A DNA stretch of 64,000 bases. It comes from Macrobrachium rosenbergii (taxonomy: Eukaryota > Arthropoda > Malacostraca > Decapoda > Palaemonidae). Below the pieces are notes generated by a model. The model saw nothing but the letters and a program-made list of their open reading frames with translations. It was not told where the DNA came from and ran no database searches. This document shows, in pieces, positions 26,601 to 40,896 of the stretch. The translations under genes were made by a program, and so were the position numbers. The stretch is from positions 41,783,606 through 41,847,605 of the forward strand of contig NC_089789.1 in NCBI RefSeq assembly GCF_040412425.1. The letters are read 5' to 3'. Each line of letters opens with the position of its first letter. The first letter of the stretch is position 1.

Positions 26601-27296
26601 AATAAAATAACAAATTTATAATTAAACTGATAAACATGAGTATTAAACACAAAACAGTCCTACTATTCAACGATACATTTCAGAACCCCAAGCTTAGTAA
26701 ATATCAATATGAAAATAGAAAAAAAAAAAAAAAAGATATGTGCCTAAGGTCATCAGGTCAGTCGACCTCAGGTCAGCCGACCTGAACTAGGCTACGCCTC
26801 GCAAAGCCTCTTAGTAAGGTAAATGCAATCTGTTGCAACTAAGACACAGGGACTGCCAAAAACGATTTCTCACTCTCAGATATTACAACACTTGCTGGCC
26901 GAGTTGTTGATGCGTGGTCTCAGCATAAATTATATATTTTGAACATGACTGAAGGTAGGCTTCTGGATGGCAAAACATGCCCTCCTGTGGGGTTAAACTT
27001 TCTGGCAGACACACAAAAGATACTGTGGAATTGCGATATCGCCAGAGGAACGGTCCGAAAATCTAGAAATCAGACGAACCCACCCATATAATTATAAGCT
27101 ACTCAAAAAAAAATTGAAAACAGACCACACCCTTCGCCACCTTCCTCCACCTACACTAAACCGCAGTATCCTAAAAGTATTAAACTTGTACCCGTTTTCT
27201 CCTCTGAACCCACGATTCTCAAGCTACATACATATACATATGTGTGCATCCATCCATACATGCATGCATGCATACACACTAGGCAAACACAACACA
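26601..27296. other. Non-genic unique sequence
   Basis: A short tandem CGACCTCAGGTCAG/CCGACCTGAAC at about 26,762-26,788 reads in both orientations. Otherwise nothing. Confidence 0.4.
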
Positions 27297-27987
<691 letters not shown>

Positions 27988-28026
<39 letters not shown>

Positions 28027-28047
28027 TATATACATATATAGGCTATG

Positions 28048-28113
<66 letters not shown>

Positions 28114-28138
28114 ATATACATGTGTATATGTGTGTGTG

Positions 28139-28188
<50 letters not shown>
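27988..28188. repeat. (CT)n / (AT)n compound tract
   Basis: CT at 27,988-28,024, spacer with TATAGGCTATG, then two AT tracts broken by ATGTGTATATGTGTGTGTGT. Confidence 0.96.
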
Positions 28189-28193
<5 letters not shown>

Positions 28194-28382
28194 CACATAC
28201 AGTCCCTGGGCTCTGTCTCTGCCCTCCTTCTCTCTGGAGTCGCAGCTCATTTGACCCCAAGAGATGTAGGAAACGAAGGAGGTGAAAGTAAGGGCTTCAA
28301 GGTTGACCACCTACATACACACAAACATGGGCAGCAGCTGCAAACGCTTGGCCAATCCTCAGCATGACGTGAGAAGCTGTTC

Positions 28383-28446
<64 letters not shown>

Positions 28447-28686
28447 AACACAGATATTAAATCATTTTCTGTATTTGTGCATATGTCTTCCTCTGAAGCT
28501 AAATATGACGGGATTCCATTATTGAGTAGGTCACAGAGACATGCATAAGAGGCATGAGAGGCTGAACTACAATCCTCCTCCTCCTCCTCCTCCTCCCCAA
28601 CTCCTCCTCCTCCTCCTCCTCCTCCTCCTCCTCCTCCTCTTCTCTCTGTCTAGAAAAAATGTATGAGGCTGAGCAATAAAACTCCT

Positions 28687-28747
<61 letters not shown>

Positions 28748-28784
28748 GTCTGGAAAAAATGCTCGAGAGGCTGAGCAATAAACT

Positions 28785-28843
<59 letters not shown>

Positions 28844-28972
28844 ATATATACATTCCATCACGCCTGCAAGCAAGCAAGCAAGCACGCTCATAAATGACCT
28901 TTACACAGACTAATTTCTCGGAAGCTGTCAATGGCAGCCTCAAGCACTGAATGCAGATCCGTTTCTGGTTAA

Positions 28973-28973
<1 letters not shown>
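28189..28973. repeat. Cluster of (CT)n and (CTC)n tracts
   Basis: CT at 28,386-28,444, 28,690-28,743 and 28,792-28,839; CTC at 28,571-28,639. Related spacers (TGTCT.GAAAAAATG, GAGGCTGA..AATAAA.CT) accompany three of them, showing tandem copying of the unit. An AAGC run lies at 28,867-28,883. Confidence 0.93.
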
Positions 28974-29014
<41 letters not shown>

Positions 29015-29426
29015 CCTCTCAATCCATCAAGCGACCAGAAAGACACACAAAGGTCCCGCCACTACCTTTTTCCCGTGAGGTTGCGCAGTTCGTGCCCGGG
29101 GCCTCCTCGCAGGCCTTGGCGTAACGAATCATTACCCCCAAATGCAACGGGAGAAGAAATAACTGAGTCCGTGACGTGATGGAGATTAATGTTTTCCCGA
29201 GGTGTTAGGGAAATGGCGTGGACATAGCGAAGAGACGCACTGACTCATCAGAGCTTGGCAGCCGCGTCAAAGTGTTCGGGTTTGATGTGACTGCTCTTCA
29301 AGAGGTCAGTGTTCTTGATGCTCGTGTTCGAGAATTAAGAGCTCGTGCGTGGACGCGTGGCCACATGGACCACAAAAACGAGAGAGAGGAATACGCATTT
29401 TTGTGTAGATGGATATTCCTGCATTA

Positions 29427-29428
<2 letters not shown>
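28974..29428. other. (TG)n and GC-richer unique block
   Basis: (GT)n at 28,974-29,010. 29,050-29,350 has raised GC and CpG with an AP-1-like TGACTCATCA at 29,241. Short open frames but no domain; possibly regulatory. Confidence 0.35.
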
Positions 29429-29476
<48 letters not shown>

Positions 29477-30026
29477 GTGGGTGAAGAAACGGAAACATGG
29501 ATGAACAAAGACACAGGAAAATGGACAGGAATGAGAAATGATAGAGATAACAGGACACAAGCTTTGAAAGAAATGGAGCGCAGAAAGAAAATATCCATGA
29601 GTACCACCCCAAAAAAAAAACCTTAATATATACTACCAACGAAAGAATACAAATACAAGAACTACAAAAGAAATAAGAGAAAAATGGAACGGGACCGTGG
29701 TCGAGGGTGGAGGAGGAGGAGGAGGAGGGGGAGGGAGACAAGCAAAAAAAAAAAAAGGGGGGGGAGAGAGGAGAAGGAACGAGTTGGGACACAGCAGAGG
29801 CAGCAACATCGCAAACAGCAAGGTCCCCCTTCCCCTCCCCTCCCACCCATCCCCACAACCTTAGAGCGCCACCAGAGGTGACGTCAAAGGTGACTCCGTC
29901 AGTGGAGCCCTTTTTTCGCCTCTTGGCTGACAAGGTCTTCCACTCCATGGTAATCAGCTACACCTCTCGTCAAGAGGAAACAATGTAGAGCAGATGGCAG
30001 CGATGACAACCGCCAGGCTTTTCCCT

Positions 30027-30028
<2 letters not shown>
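29429..30028. other. (GA)n followed by purine-rich non-genic sequence
   Basis: GA tract at 29,429-29,471, GGA-rich stretch at 29,707-29,800, a C-rich stretch at 29,825-29,850, and unique sequence at 29,860-30,020. Open frames on both strands here reflect composition. Confidence 0.5.
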
Positions 30029-30061
<33 letters not shown>

Positions 30062-30278
30062 GGAAACAATTTTTGGAGAGAGAGAGAATGGAAACATTTT
30101 TGGAGGAGAAACATTTTTGGAGAGAAAACTTTTGGAGAGATGGAGAACATTTTGGAGAGAGAGAGAAGAATGAAACATTTTGGAGAGAGAGAGAGAGGAG
30201 AGTGGAACAATTTTGAGAGAGAGAAACTTTTGGAGAGAGAGAGAGAGAGAGTGGGAAACATTTTTGGAGAAAACTTTT

Positions 30279-30322
<44 letters not shown>

Positions 30323-30418
30323 AAAACATTGTTGGAGAGAGAGAGAGAGAATGGAAACATTTTTGGAGAGAGAGAGAGAGAATGGAAACATTTTTGGAGA
30401 GAGAGAGAGAGAGTGCAG
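30029..30418. repeat. GA-rich minisatellite (GGAAACATTTTTGGAGA units)
   Basis: About a dozen copies of a unit GGAAACATTTTTGGAGAGAG with variable GA number (some copies AACATTTTGGAGA). Units are 20-45 bp. Both strands are open, giving long artefactual frames. Confidence 0.92.
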
Positions 30419-30540
30419 TGTCACTTATTCAGCAAAATCAAGGCAAGCCACCACTCCAAAATGCACGGTTCGCTTTCCACGCACAACGGCAGGATGGACG
30501 TAGGAACAGACGTTGTGGGGTGCTCGGAGACTTGGAAGTG

Positions 30541-30960
30541 TACTGACAATATAAATAAATAAAAAACAAATAAAGCTACTAATAATAAACAGATAAATAA
30601 ATAATAAAATAAAAAAAATAAAGAAAGAAAGAAAGAAACATACTGACAATGAGTAAACCTAACAATAAATAAATAAAAACAAATAAACCTACTGACAATA
30701 AATAAATAAAACTAAAAATAAATAAACACAAATAAACCTACTGACAAAAAATAAACCTACTGACAGTAAAAAAGTAAATAAATGAATAAAGAAAACTACT
30801 GAAAATAAAAAAATAAATCTCCTGACAATAAATATATAAACTTATTTACAATAAATATACAAATAAATAAAAAAATCAACTGTTCTACTGACAATGATTA
30901 AATAAATGAAAAAATAATAACCCTACAGATAATAAATAAGGAAATAAATAAATAAATACC
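30541..30960. repeat. AATAAA-rich low-complexity array
   Basis: CTACTGACAATAAATAAATA and close variants recur about ten times at 25-45-bp spacing. Confidence 0.85.
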
Positions 30961-31147
30961 GTACACCAACACATACGACAGCTTTTCCTTATAAAGTTTT
31001 TCCATATACATAAACAACACTGACCACACCATATCGGAACTATAACGTCGACGATAAAACTGAATCTCATTACCACCTTCCTCACCACACAACAAGTTTC
31101 CTCTGAAAAACTTTCCTGCGCCGCTATAGCATTCTTCTGCGCAAACT

Positions 31148-31345
31148 TAACCACGGCCCGGTGGTGGTGGCATACCACCTGTATCGTTGTGCCAGAAGCA
31201 CGATTATGGTTAACTACACTAAATAAAAAAAAACTTGAGGCTGACTACAATTTGGTTGAATTGGATGGATGATCAACATGCAATTTTAGCCTCACTAAAA
31301 GGAAAAGAAGATGCGGACGGACAAACAAGGCCGGCTGTGGTTTTC
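31148..31345. repeat. Dispersed repeat family R2, copy 1
   Basis: Shares with 38,420-38,620 the ordered words AACCACGGCCCGGTGGTGG, GCCAGAAGCACGATTATGG, CTAAATAAAA, TTGAGGCT, GCGGACGGA.AAACAA..CCGGC and GGTTTTCTTT. Only part of the element is kept. Confidence 0.8.
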
Positions 31346-31911
31346 TTTAAGTACTCCACAAAACAGACAGTTGAATTACTATACAAAAGAAGTACTATCA
31401 CAGAGAAGGATGTTAGCAAAATAAAAAGTGGGCATCGTTCGGACGCTTAAGGTGGAAGGAGGTGCTAGGAGTAGTCTTAACCACCAGAAAGTGGGGCAAT
31501 GTTTGCAAGATGGAAGCGTTGGGATGTATGTGTGTGTGTGTGTGTGCGCGCGTGTATGTGTAAGTGCATGTGTGTGTATGAGTATGTGTGTGTATGTGTA
31601 ACTGTGTGGGGAAGGAGAGGTTAAAGCTTTACTGATGAACCTTCGGTGAGAATATGTGAATCAACTGATAATGTAGATTTCTGCAAAAGTGGTTCATCCA
31701 AATTCAACCTTTTTAGAAATAAACGTGGCAGTAACTGGAGGCCTTCTTTTTCCCTGCGCCACCCTTTAATAGAGGAAACAGATTATAGACGACACATCAT
31801 ATTTACGCCTAAGAAAGTGAAGTGACGATTTTAATGCGATTTGAATTAAACAGAAAAACAAGGTTGAGGCTATTGAGATGAACTGTTTGCGTAGCCATGT
31901 TACGTAACAAG

Positions 31912-31915
<4 letters not shown>
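31346..31915. other. Non-genic, with (TG)n
   Basis: Imperfect TG-rich tract at 31,528-31,604. Nothing else recognised. Confidence 0.4.
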
Positions 31916-31969
<54 letters not shown>

Positions 31970-32015
31970 CCTCGCGCGGTAAGGCTGCTAAAGGAATGAA
32001 CTCCGTTTCAACATG

Positions 32016-32073
<58 letters not shown>

Positions 32074-32366
32074 AACTGAATTTTTAAGCGAGGGGACACT
32101 ACTAAAAATGTAGGAGCCTTGCTCTCAGCCGAGGACATGGAAGAGAACAAGATGAGGCGGTCGAAGGAGAAAGTTCTTGTCCGGAGAGAGAGAGAGAGAG
32201 AGAGAGAGAGCAGGCAGCAACGTTCAGTCAGAGCCCTCACTGAGAGACTGTGACCGCACTTAAAAGGCACCTGTTGAACTCGAGTAAAATGTCAGGATAA
32301 GGACTCACAAACACACTAAGCTCACTGCTGTACAACGCCCTCTCTCTCTCTCTCTCTCTCTCTCTC
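31916..32366. repeat. Cluster of (GA)n and (CT)n tracts
   Basis: GA at 31,916-31,968, 32,018-32,072 and 32,187-32,210; CT at 32,338-32,366, with unique spacers. Confidence 0.94.
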
Positions 32367-32589
32367 AACGGGCAGATCGTTCTTTATAAGTCTTGCTAGT
32401 GCTGTTAGCAAATTAACCTGGCCTTATGACAGCATGGCACTTGTTTTTAGCACTTAAACTGAACTATATTAAGATTTCAAAATTGTCACATGTGCGACAC
32501 ATCATTTATTAAGCCTTAAAAGTGTTTGTTCCGAGGTTGAAAGCTAGTGCTTAAGAATTCGAGAATTCAAGTGTATGTATATGTATGTA

Positions 32590-32604
32590 TGTGTATATGT
32601 ATAT

Positions 32605-32688
<84 letters not shown>

Positions 32689-32718
32689 ATATATATATAT
32701 ACATATACAAATTATATA

Positions 32719-32778
<60 letters not shown>

Positions 32779-32795
32779 GAGTATATATATATATG
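32590..32795. repeat. (AT)n microsatellite
   Basis: Two long AT tracts joined by an imperfect ATACAGAATAT..ATACAAATTATATAAATATT segment. Confidence 0.96.
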
Positions 32796-33365
32796 GTGGA
32801 TACATGGCTCCAATGACAGGTAGGCTAGTCACTGATGAACAGAACAACAGTGAGTGATACAGCATACTACACGATACGTCACAAAAAAAAAAAAAAAAAA
32901 AAACAGGAAAGGCAGCAGGACTGGCCCTGTCAACAACCTCGGCAATGAAGTGATTAGATAAAATTAATAACGAGTTTAAAGACTGGGTTCAACAAGAATA
33001 AATAAAAAAAGGTTTGGCTGACTGATATGAAGAATACAAGAAACAAGGCCATTCCGACCTATGAATAACCAGCTAGGCCTATACAATTTTGTAAACATGT
33101 TACCATATACGATTAAAATATGAGATTAAACGGGGGACTAGTTTATACACCTGTAACTTATAACAAACCTAGGCAGTCTGATATAAGCGGTAGTGGGTTG
33201 GTGAGGCACAATTGTCAGCAGGGGAAGAATAAGTCCACATGTAGTTCAAGTGAATAATTTAATTTTGCCGTGATTAAAACAAGATACCTATGTTTACATC
33301 ATACGTCCCTGCTTAGCCTACTCACTAAAGGTACTCACTATGAAGTGTGCCTAAGCCTGTAAAAC
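32796..33365. other. Non-genic unique sequence
   Basis: A-run at 32,882-32,903. No supported gene. Confidence 0.4.
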
Positions 33366-34200
33366 TGACAACTGCGTATACTGCAGCCCCCAAAACAGAC
33401 AACCTCCATCACAGACAACAGCATATACTGCAGTCTACATCACATACAATTGCTTATACTGCAGTCTACACCACAGACAATTGCTTATACTGCAGTCTAC
33501 ATCACAGACAATCGCGTATTGTGTAGTCTACATCACATACAATTGCGTATAGTGCAGTCTACACCACAGGCATTGTGTATAGTGCAGTCTACATCACAGA
33601 CAATTGTGTATGCTGCAGCCTCCAACACAGACAGTGCGTATGGAAGCACCCTCCCACACAGACAGCTGTAAACTCCAGCCTCAACACAGATAATTGTGCA
33701 GCCTCTAACATCCAACACAGACAATGTGTAAACTCCAGCCTCAACACAGATGCTGCAGCCTCAACACAGACAACAATTGCGTATAGATAATTGTTTTACT
33801 CAGCCTCCAACACAGATAATTGCGTATACTCCAGCCTCCAACACAGACAATTGCGTATAAGCTTACTCCAGCCTCCAACACAGACAATTGTGTATACTCC
33901 AGCCTCCAACACAGATAAACTCCAGCCTCCAACACAGACAATTGTGTATACTCCAGCCTCCAACACAGACAACTGCGTATTCAGCCTCAACACAGATCTC
34001 CAGCCTACACAGACAACTGCGTATTCACTCCAGCCTCCCAGCACAGACAACTGCGTATTCCAGCTTCAACACAGTCTCAGCCTCCAACACAGACAACTGC
34101 GTATTCCAGCCTCCAACACAGACAACTGTGTATACTCCAGCCTCCAACACAGACAACTGCGTACACTGCCGTCTCCAACACGAAAAACTGCGGATACTGT
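33366..34200. repeat. 31-bp minisatellite
   Basis: About 27 copies of a 31-bp unit (CAGCCTCCAACACAGACAAT plus TGCGTATACTC). The interval is exactly 31 between 33,431 and 33,462 and between 33,801 and 33,832. The left part carries a CAGTCTACATCACAGACAAT variant and the right part the CAGCCTCCAACACAG variant, with several shortened units. Because 31 is not a multiple of 3 the reading frame rotates, and the array is open in several frames on both strands. Confidence 0.93.
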
Positions 34201-34521
34201 ATTCTTCAACACGGCGGATAACAGAGGCCATTAGGAAAAAAACATTTACAAGAATACTGAGGGCAACGAGAAATAAAACCTAGAAAAATAACTGTAGAAG
34301 ATTAATATAAAAAAAAGTCGGGGAGATGTCTCATATATATATTATTCTAGCTCCGGATGCGCTGACATTACAACTGAACAATGATCCAGCATTTGAGGCA
34401 GAAACGAGAGTGAAGATTGAAGCGAGAGATTTGAAAAGGCTTATTGTAGGCATCACTGGACATTTCGCTTAGAGGGAGACGGGAAATTAGGACGAGGACC
34501 TAGAAAACTGGTAGCAGATTA

Positions 34522-34526
<5 letters not shown>
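34201..34526. other. Non-genic unique sequence
   Basis: Nothing recognised. Confidence 0.35.
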
Positions 34527-34572
<46 letters not shown>

Positions 34573-34620
34573 TTACACTGGTTATACGGTTGTGGGAGTA
34601 TGTAATGAAGCTGATATTGT

Positions 34621-34669
<49 letters not shown>
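34527..34669. repeat. Duplicated (GA)n unit
   Basis: GA tracts at 34,527-34,571 and 34,624-34,669, each followed by GTCTTA..GGTT and TGTGGGA.TA.GTAATGAAG.T: a 97-100-bp tandem duplication. Confidence 0.92.
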
Positions 34670-34670
<1 letters not shown>

Positions 34671-35370
34671 TTATAAGGTTGTGGGAATAAGTAATGAAGT
34701 TTCATCCTACAGTGTAAAGCCTATATATCATATCCAAACCAGATAGGCTATACCATAATAATACTTCACAGAAATTGCAAACTGTAAATGAACAAGCAGA
34801 TAAAACAACTTGTTAGCACGATGATACCTGGAATCTTACTGATTTAGCAATCTCATTACTAACCTTATGGTAAAAGCCATCTATTTTTTTTAAGTAGGCT
34901 ACTTATAAAGAAAATTAAATTCTTGGGATCTGCACTAACCAAGAATATACTGTATATTGCATGTCAGTTGGGTAGCGGATGGGAGAAATCGAGCGCCTGT
35001 TGCTCTCATGAAAAGTAAATATATATATCCCGATTTATTTCTTATAAGCAAATAAAAAAAAATCACACAAACAAAAGCCAAATAAATGATGAAGAAACAT
35101 TTAATGTCCTTCAAACTGCAGTTCAAGCGAATGAAAAGTTGAACAAACAAAGGGGAGTCAAGGTTAGTCGAATGCAATCTGAAAAAGTAAAGAGTTAGAG
35201 AGAATGCAATCTAGAAACAGTAAAAGAGACTTACGATAACTAAAATTCTCGCTGGGTGAGATAATTCATATAAGCTACAGCATGAATTATGCTAGAGGGA
35301 GAACGAGACTTCTTATATGGCCTATCACATACTTGTCACGGAGACAGCTATTTCATGTAGGCTTTATCAT

Positions 35371-35416
<46 letters not shown>

Positions 35417-35475
35417 TTAAAGTGGAGTGCATTCTCGAGTCACGGAGAGAGCTATTTCATATACATCATAAGCTG

Positions 35476-35507
<32 letters not shown>

Positions 35508-36351
35508 AGATCCAACGACGACGACGAACAAGCAAAAAAAAAAAAAAAAAAAAAAAAGGAGGGTCAACCCCAGCAAACACCGATGCCCTTAAGAGAAAAA
35601 GGTCGCTTGCCTGCTCGGTCTCAATACGAAGACAGACCAAATAAGCAAGGTTACAAAATCACAAGGGACAAACAGGGTACATTAACCTTTTCTCTGACTG
35701 ATATCAAGAGACGTTCACGACCCCGGCCGACACCACTCGTAATATATTCAGACCTGGATTCAGACTGTCCACGAGACGTCAAGATTAAACAAGGGCCAAA
35801 TTAAACAATCGAATGGGAAAATGCATTGACCTGACTGCACTCTTACTTTTAGAGCAAAAAAAAAAAAAAAAAAAGGCAGACTTTCCAAAACGAATAGCCT
35901 ATCCGTTTTTAGTCTCACAAGGAGGAAATCCTCGGCTGACATCATCGTTAAAATTAGACGCTGACAAATAGGTTTTCGTTCCGTATAAGGATCCGACTTA
36001 TTTACAGTTCAAAACAGATATAGGCTTCAACAATAAAAGTTAGGCAAGTCGTCACTTTTTCTTAAGCCGAAGGTTGAAGAAAGGAAAGCAAAATGTCAGA
36101 CACCTGAAGTCTACACACTACGCCCAAATTATTGCAAGAACGCCGGTAATTTGTTACCAACAGCTTCAAAATAATAACACTATTATTTCCCAGACGGCCT
36201 ACATATTATCACCGATAAACTTTACTCGGTCGCACCGAGAAATTAATAAGCAAGCAGAAGATAACAAGAGCTATAAAATTAAGTAAAAAAATATATGAAA
36301 GAGGTATAAAATTAACAAAAAAATCTATCAAATAATTTTTCCCTAGTCAGT

Positions 36352-36353
<2 letters not shown>
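34670..36353. other. 1.7-kb non-genic stretch with short GA and A tracts
   Basis: GA tracts at 35,376-35,413 and 35,475-35,503 lie in a duplicated unit (CACGGAGA.AGCTATTTCAT.TA..CATAAGCT). Long A runs at 35,534-35,557 and 35,855-35,874. No gene supported. Confidence 0.5.
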
Positions 36354-36391
<38 letters not shown>

Positions 36392-36463
36392 AAAAGCGCG
36401 CGCGATCTCCTTTTCGAAACGTCTGTCATAATCAACATGGAAGCACATACTTAAATGACATAC

Positions 36464-36497
<34 letters not shown>

Positions 36498-36740
36498 CGC
36501 CGTTAGGAATCGTCTGTCGTATTCAACATAAAGCACACATTTGAAAGATGAGTTTTATCGCCGTTAGGAATCGTCTGTCGTATTCAACATGAAAAACACA
36601 CATTTAAATGACATACCGTACGAGAGAGAGGTAGGAATCGTCTGTCGAATTCAGAGAAACACACATTTAAATGACATACCGTAGCCATCGCCGTTAGGAT
36701 CGTCTGTCGTATTCAACACCAAAGCACACACTTGAAAGAT

Positions 36741-36771
<31 letters not shown>
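36354..36771. repeat. (CA)n and 61-91-bp tandem units
   Basis: (AC)n at 36,354-36,389 precedes five copies of a unit containing GCCGTTAGGAATCGTCTGTC, TATTCAACAT and GCACACATTTAAATGACATA. The GTCTGTC landmark lies at 36,421, 36,512, 36,573, 36,640 and 36,702. GA tracts lie inside the first and after the last unit. Confidence 0.9.
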
Positions 36772-37150
36772 CCACAACCCCTTCCTCGTGCGCGATTCAA
36801 GTCCCTTTCTCCATATTGCAAGAGACGCTTTTATTAAGCAACCCTCCTCGCGAAGGAGCCACCACCGACGCCGAGGCTACCCTACATGTGCACGAATCCC
36901 TGTCGCTGGTCAAGTTGCCAGGCAATGAGGTCGAGCTGTTCAGCTTGGACAGTTTCCGAAAGTGACACTTTCGAAAGTGACAGGAGGTGGTGACAACTCG
37001 CAGCGTCCGGGACGTTCTAAAAATGAATTCGTGTTGGCACGGAGCCTTTGGTAATCTTACCATGGGTGTTGGCGTCATCGTCACGTCAAAAACACATTTG
37101 CTCACAAGTGCGAAATGTTGGAGAGCTTGGCTACGTGATTGGACGAGGCG
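36772..37150. other. GC-richer block, possibly regulatory
   Basis: Raised GC and CpG with open frames on both strands and no recognisable domain. CGAAAGTG-A-CACTTTCG (36,957-36,973) is a perfect palindrome, followed at once by another AAAGTGACA, giving three GAAAGTGA-type half-sites in 30 bp. This could be a transcription-factor site cluster. Not called as an exon. Confidence 0.3.
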
Positions 37151-38301
37151 ACTCAGACGGTGATTGACAACAGGTCACAATGAGGCGGGCGACCCAGGAA
37201 GGGATCCCATTCCTATAGCCTACTTGAGGCCTTGAATATTTAGAAACCATGTCTGTGTGGAAAAGTAAACTGCTCCTAAACAAGAATTAAACCAGGCCTA
37301 AGGATCACGAGGAAGAAGCTAAATCATTAACCTCTCAGGGCTTTAAAATTTAACGATCAAAGACATTCCCACAACTACTATTTTACAGATAAAACGAAAA
37401 CAAAAAGTGGACAATATACTTGCATGGCCTTAGGAGCCTGGTGGAAGCGGCAGTATGTCGCTATGAGGCTAAAAAAAAAATAAAAAAAAAAAAGCAAAAT
37501 TAAAATTACCCTCTCTGGAACTCATAAGGAATTACTCAACCAAAATCATTTTTGATAAAATTTTAAAATTAAGCCCCCCAAAAATGCGACTTTTTTTCCC
37601 GAAACGAAACAGATGCTCCTTAAGGTAAAGGGGTATTCCACTGAAAGGCCCAGTTACCATGTTACGAGGCAATATTTAATTAATGAGCCAGGCTCCACGT
37701 AGCCCAGTGAGAAACCAGAAATAATTCAGTAATAAATTTGGAGACAAAATTCGGGGGACAACAATCACCAAACTTCATAAGATTTTACGGGCTAGAGTGT
37801 TTGTTAATTGCTATTTTTGACTGACTAGTTCAATACCCTTTCAATTTTTATCACTACCTTTGCACAGTCTATATGGACATTCTATTTTATAGTAAGTTTA
37901 AGCTAGATACTTTTATTTTGAACAGCCATTCAAATGATCTTCCATTAATAATTAATTTGGGCATTTTAAAAAACGTGATGCAAACACATAAAACTGTTTT
38001 TAGCAAAAAACATGCAGCAAAAATAATATGAAAGTCTAAGAAACGAACTCCCACATATAGCCTAAAGCCTACGTTCAACAATTTTCTTCTGAGTTTTGGA
38101 CACACGCAAACAAGTCAGGTCAGCGCAACATAGCACCACCTAAACAGGCTATCAGCGATGAAGTAAGCGACCTCGTTTTCCTTTGTTGCACAGTCACGTC
38201 TTATCTCTTGACCCCCTGTCGAAACGCGCCTAGATAAAATTCCCCAAATACTGTCAACTTTTAGGCAACAACGAGAAACAACAAAATTAAAACGGGTAAA
38301 A
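37151..38301. other. AT-rich non-genic sequence
   Basis: Short homopolymer runs (37,472-37,494) and unique sequence. Nothing recognised. Confidence 0.4.
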
Positions 38302-38645
38302 ATTGCGCCGAAGTTACTTCGGCGCAATCGAGTTTTCTGTACAGCCGCTACAGTGTATAATCAAGGCCACCGAAAAGACATCTATCTTTCGGTGGTGGTA
38401 CGAGCCGCGGCCCATGAAACTTTAACCACGGCCCGGTGGTGGCATATCCTATAGCGATGCCAGAAGCACGATTATGGCTAGGCTAACTAGGCTAACCCTA
38501 AATAAAATAAAAACCACTGAGGCTAGAGGGTTGTAGTTTTTAAGATCTGAGGCCGGACAGAAAAAGTGTGGACAGCAAAAAGTGCGGACGGAAAGACAAA
38601 GCCGGCACAATAGTTTTCTTTTGCAGAAAACTAAAAAGAAAAAAA
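38302..38645. mobile_element. Dispersed repeat family R2, copy 2 (hairpin-bearing)
   Basis: The longer copy. It opens with a perfect 13-bp inverted repeat, ATTGCGCCGAAGT (38,302-38,314) and ACTTCGGCGCAAT (38,316-38,328). A second hairpin follows, CCACCGAAA (38,367-38,375) with TTTCGGTGG (38,387-38,395). Then come GAGCCGCGGCCCATGAAACT, TTAACCACGGCCCGGTGGTG and the words shared with 31,148-31,345. No coding capacity. It looks like a non-autonomous or MITE-type element. The family resembles a repeat I recall as abundant in palaemonid shrimps. Confidence 0.75.
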
Positions 38646-40090
<1,445 letters not shown>

Positions 40091-40896
40091 GTACGTGCAT
40101 ATATTCACATATGAAAACCAAATGCGACACATTAAAAACAGGCTAATAGCTCACATTAAGCAAAAACCAGACTCGTTTCGAATCCAGAGACACACACACA
40201 CATTAGGCTAACATTATGCCAGATTAATGGAACACCTGTACCAAACTTATTCACAGGTATTTCGAACCATGTCGCATGTGGTGGAGCAACTTCAACAACT
40301 CGATCCTGAGACCCCTCATTCACTGGACGAAAAGCACGATTCTCCTAAGTGGAATCAAGATAACCGAAAAAGAAATACGAAAATACTGGGGATTTGCATA
40401 ATGCCTCGAGCGTTTTTAACGAACTGAAAGCCATCCCATGAGCAACAGACAAAACCTGGAAGAAACGGGAATGAATATGATGTGATCTCCACTGATTTTG
40501 GAGGTCGTACCCACGGGGCAAATGCTTTAACTGTAGATAGGTTGTATGTGAAAAAAAATTTAACTGTCTATATATACACACACATGTAGGCTATATATAC
40601 ACACAGCCTATATATAGGCTATGTGTGTGCGTGTAATTAATTCTTATACGTCGGTAAATAACAAAATAACAACTTCAATTATCTAATACTTACAGGCTTC
40701 TCTGAGAACCCGGGGTCTGTGCTGGCATGTGGTCAACTTGATCAAATAACAGCACATTTCCTGTCAAGATACATAGCCTAACTGGCAATATCTCATCGCC
40801 AATTAAATAACAAAGGATAACTATTAAGCCTGTTTTTACTGAAATCAAGTTATTAGATTCGTCAGTATATAACAATCGAATACTCTACCACAACAA
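40091..40896. other. Non-genic unique sequence
   Basis: Contains palindromic TATATAGGCTATATAT-type words at 40,580-40,625. No supported gene. Its last 13 bases (40,884-40,896, TCTACCACAACAA) are the left target-site duplication of the SINE-like element that follows. Confidence 0.5.

Noticed and set aside
29862..29880. CTCF-like word GCGCCACCAGAGGTGACG
   Set aside because: It departs from the core consensus at two key positions; not enough to call a site without a motif scan.
29899..30562. Frames up to 156 codons on both strands
   Set aside because: They follow the GA-rich minisatellite (GGAAACATTTTTGGAGA) and are poly-S/L or poly-E/R artefacts.
33366..34200. CRISPR-like regular 31-bp repetition
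   Set aside because: There are no unique spacers between repeats: units are contiguous and degenerate, and the DNA is eukaryotic.
33450..34283. Several overlapping P/T/N-rich frames up to 147 codons, and V/E/G-rich frames on the other strand
   Set aside because: They are translations of the 31-bp minisatellite in rotating frames, not a gene.
36732..37105. Overlapping 77- and 102-codon frames on opposite strands
   Set aside because: They conflict with each other, and the plus-strand frame begins in a (GA)n tract; a regulatory GC-rich island explains the openness better.
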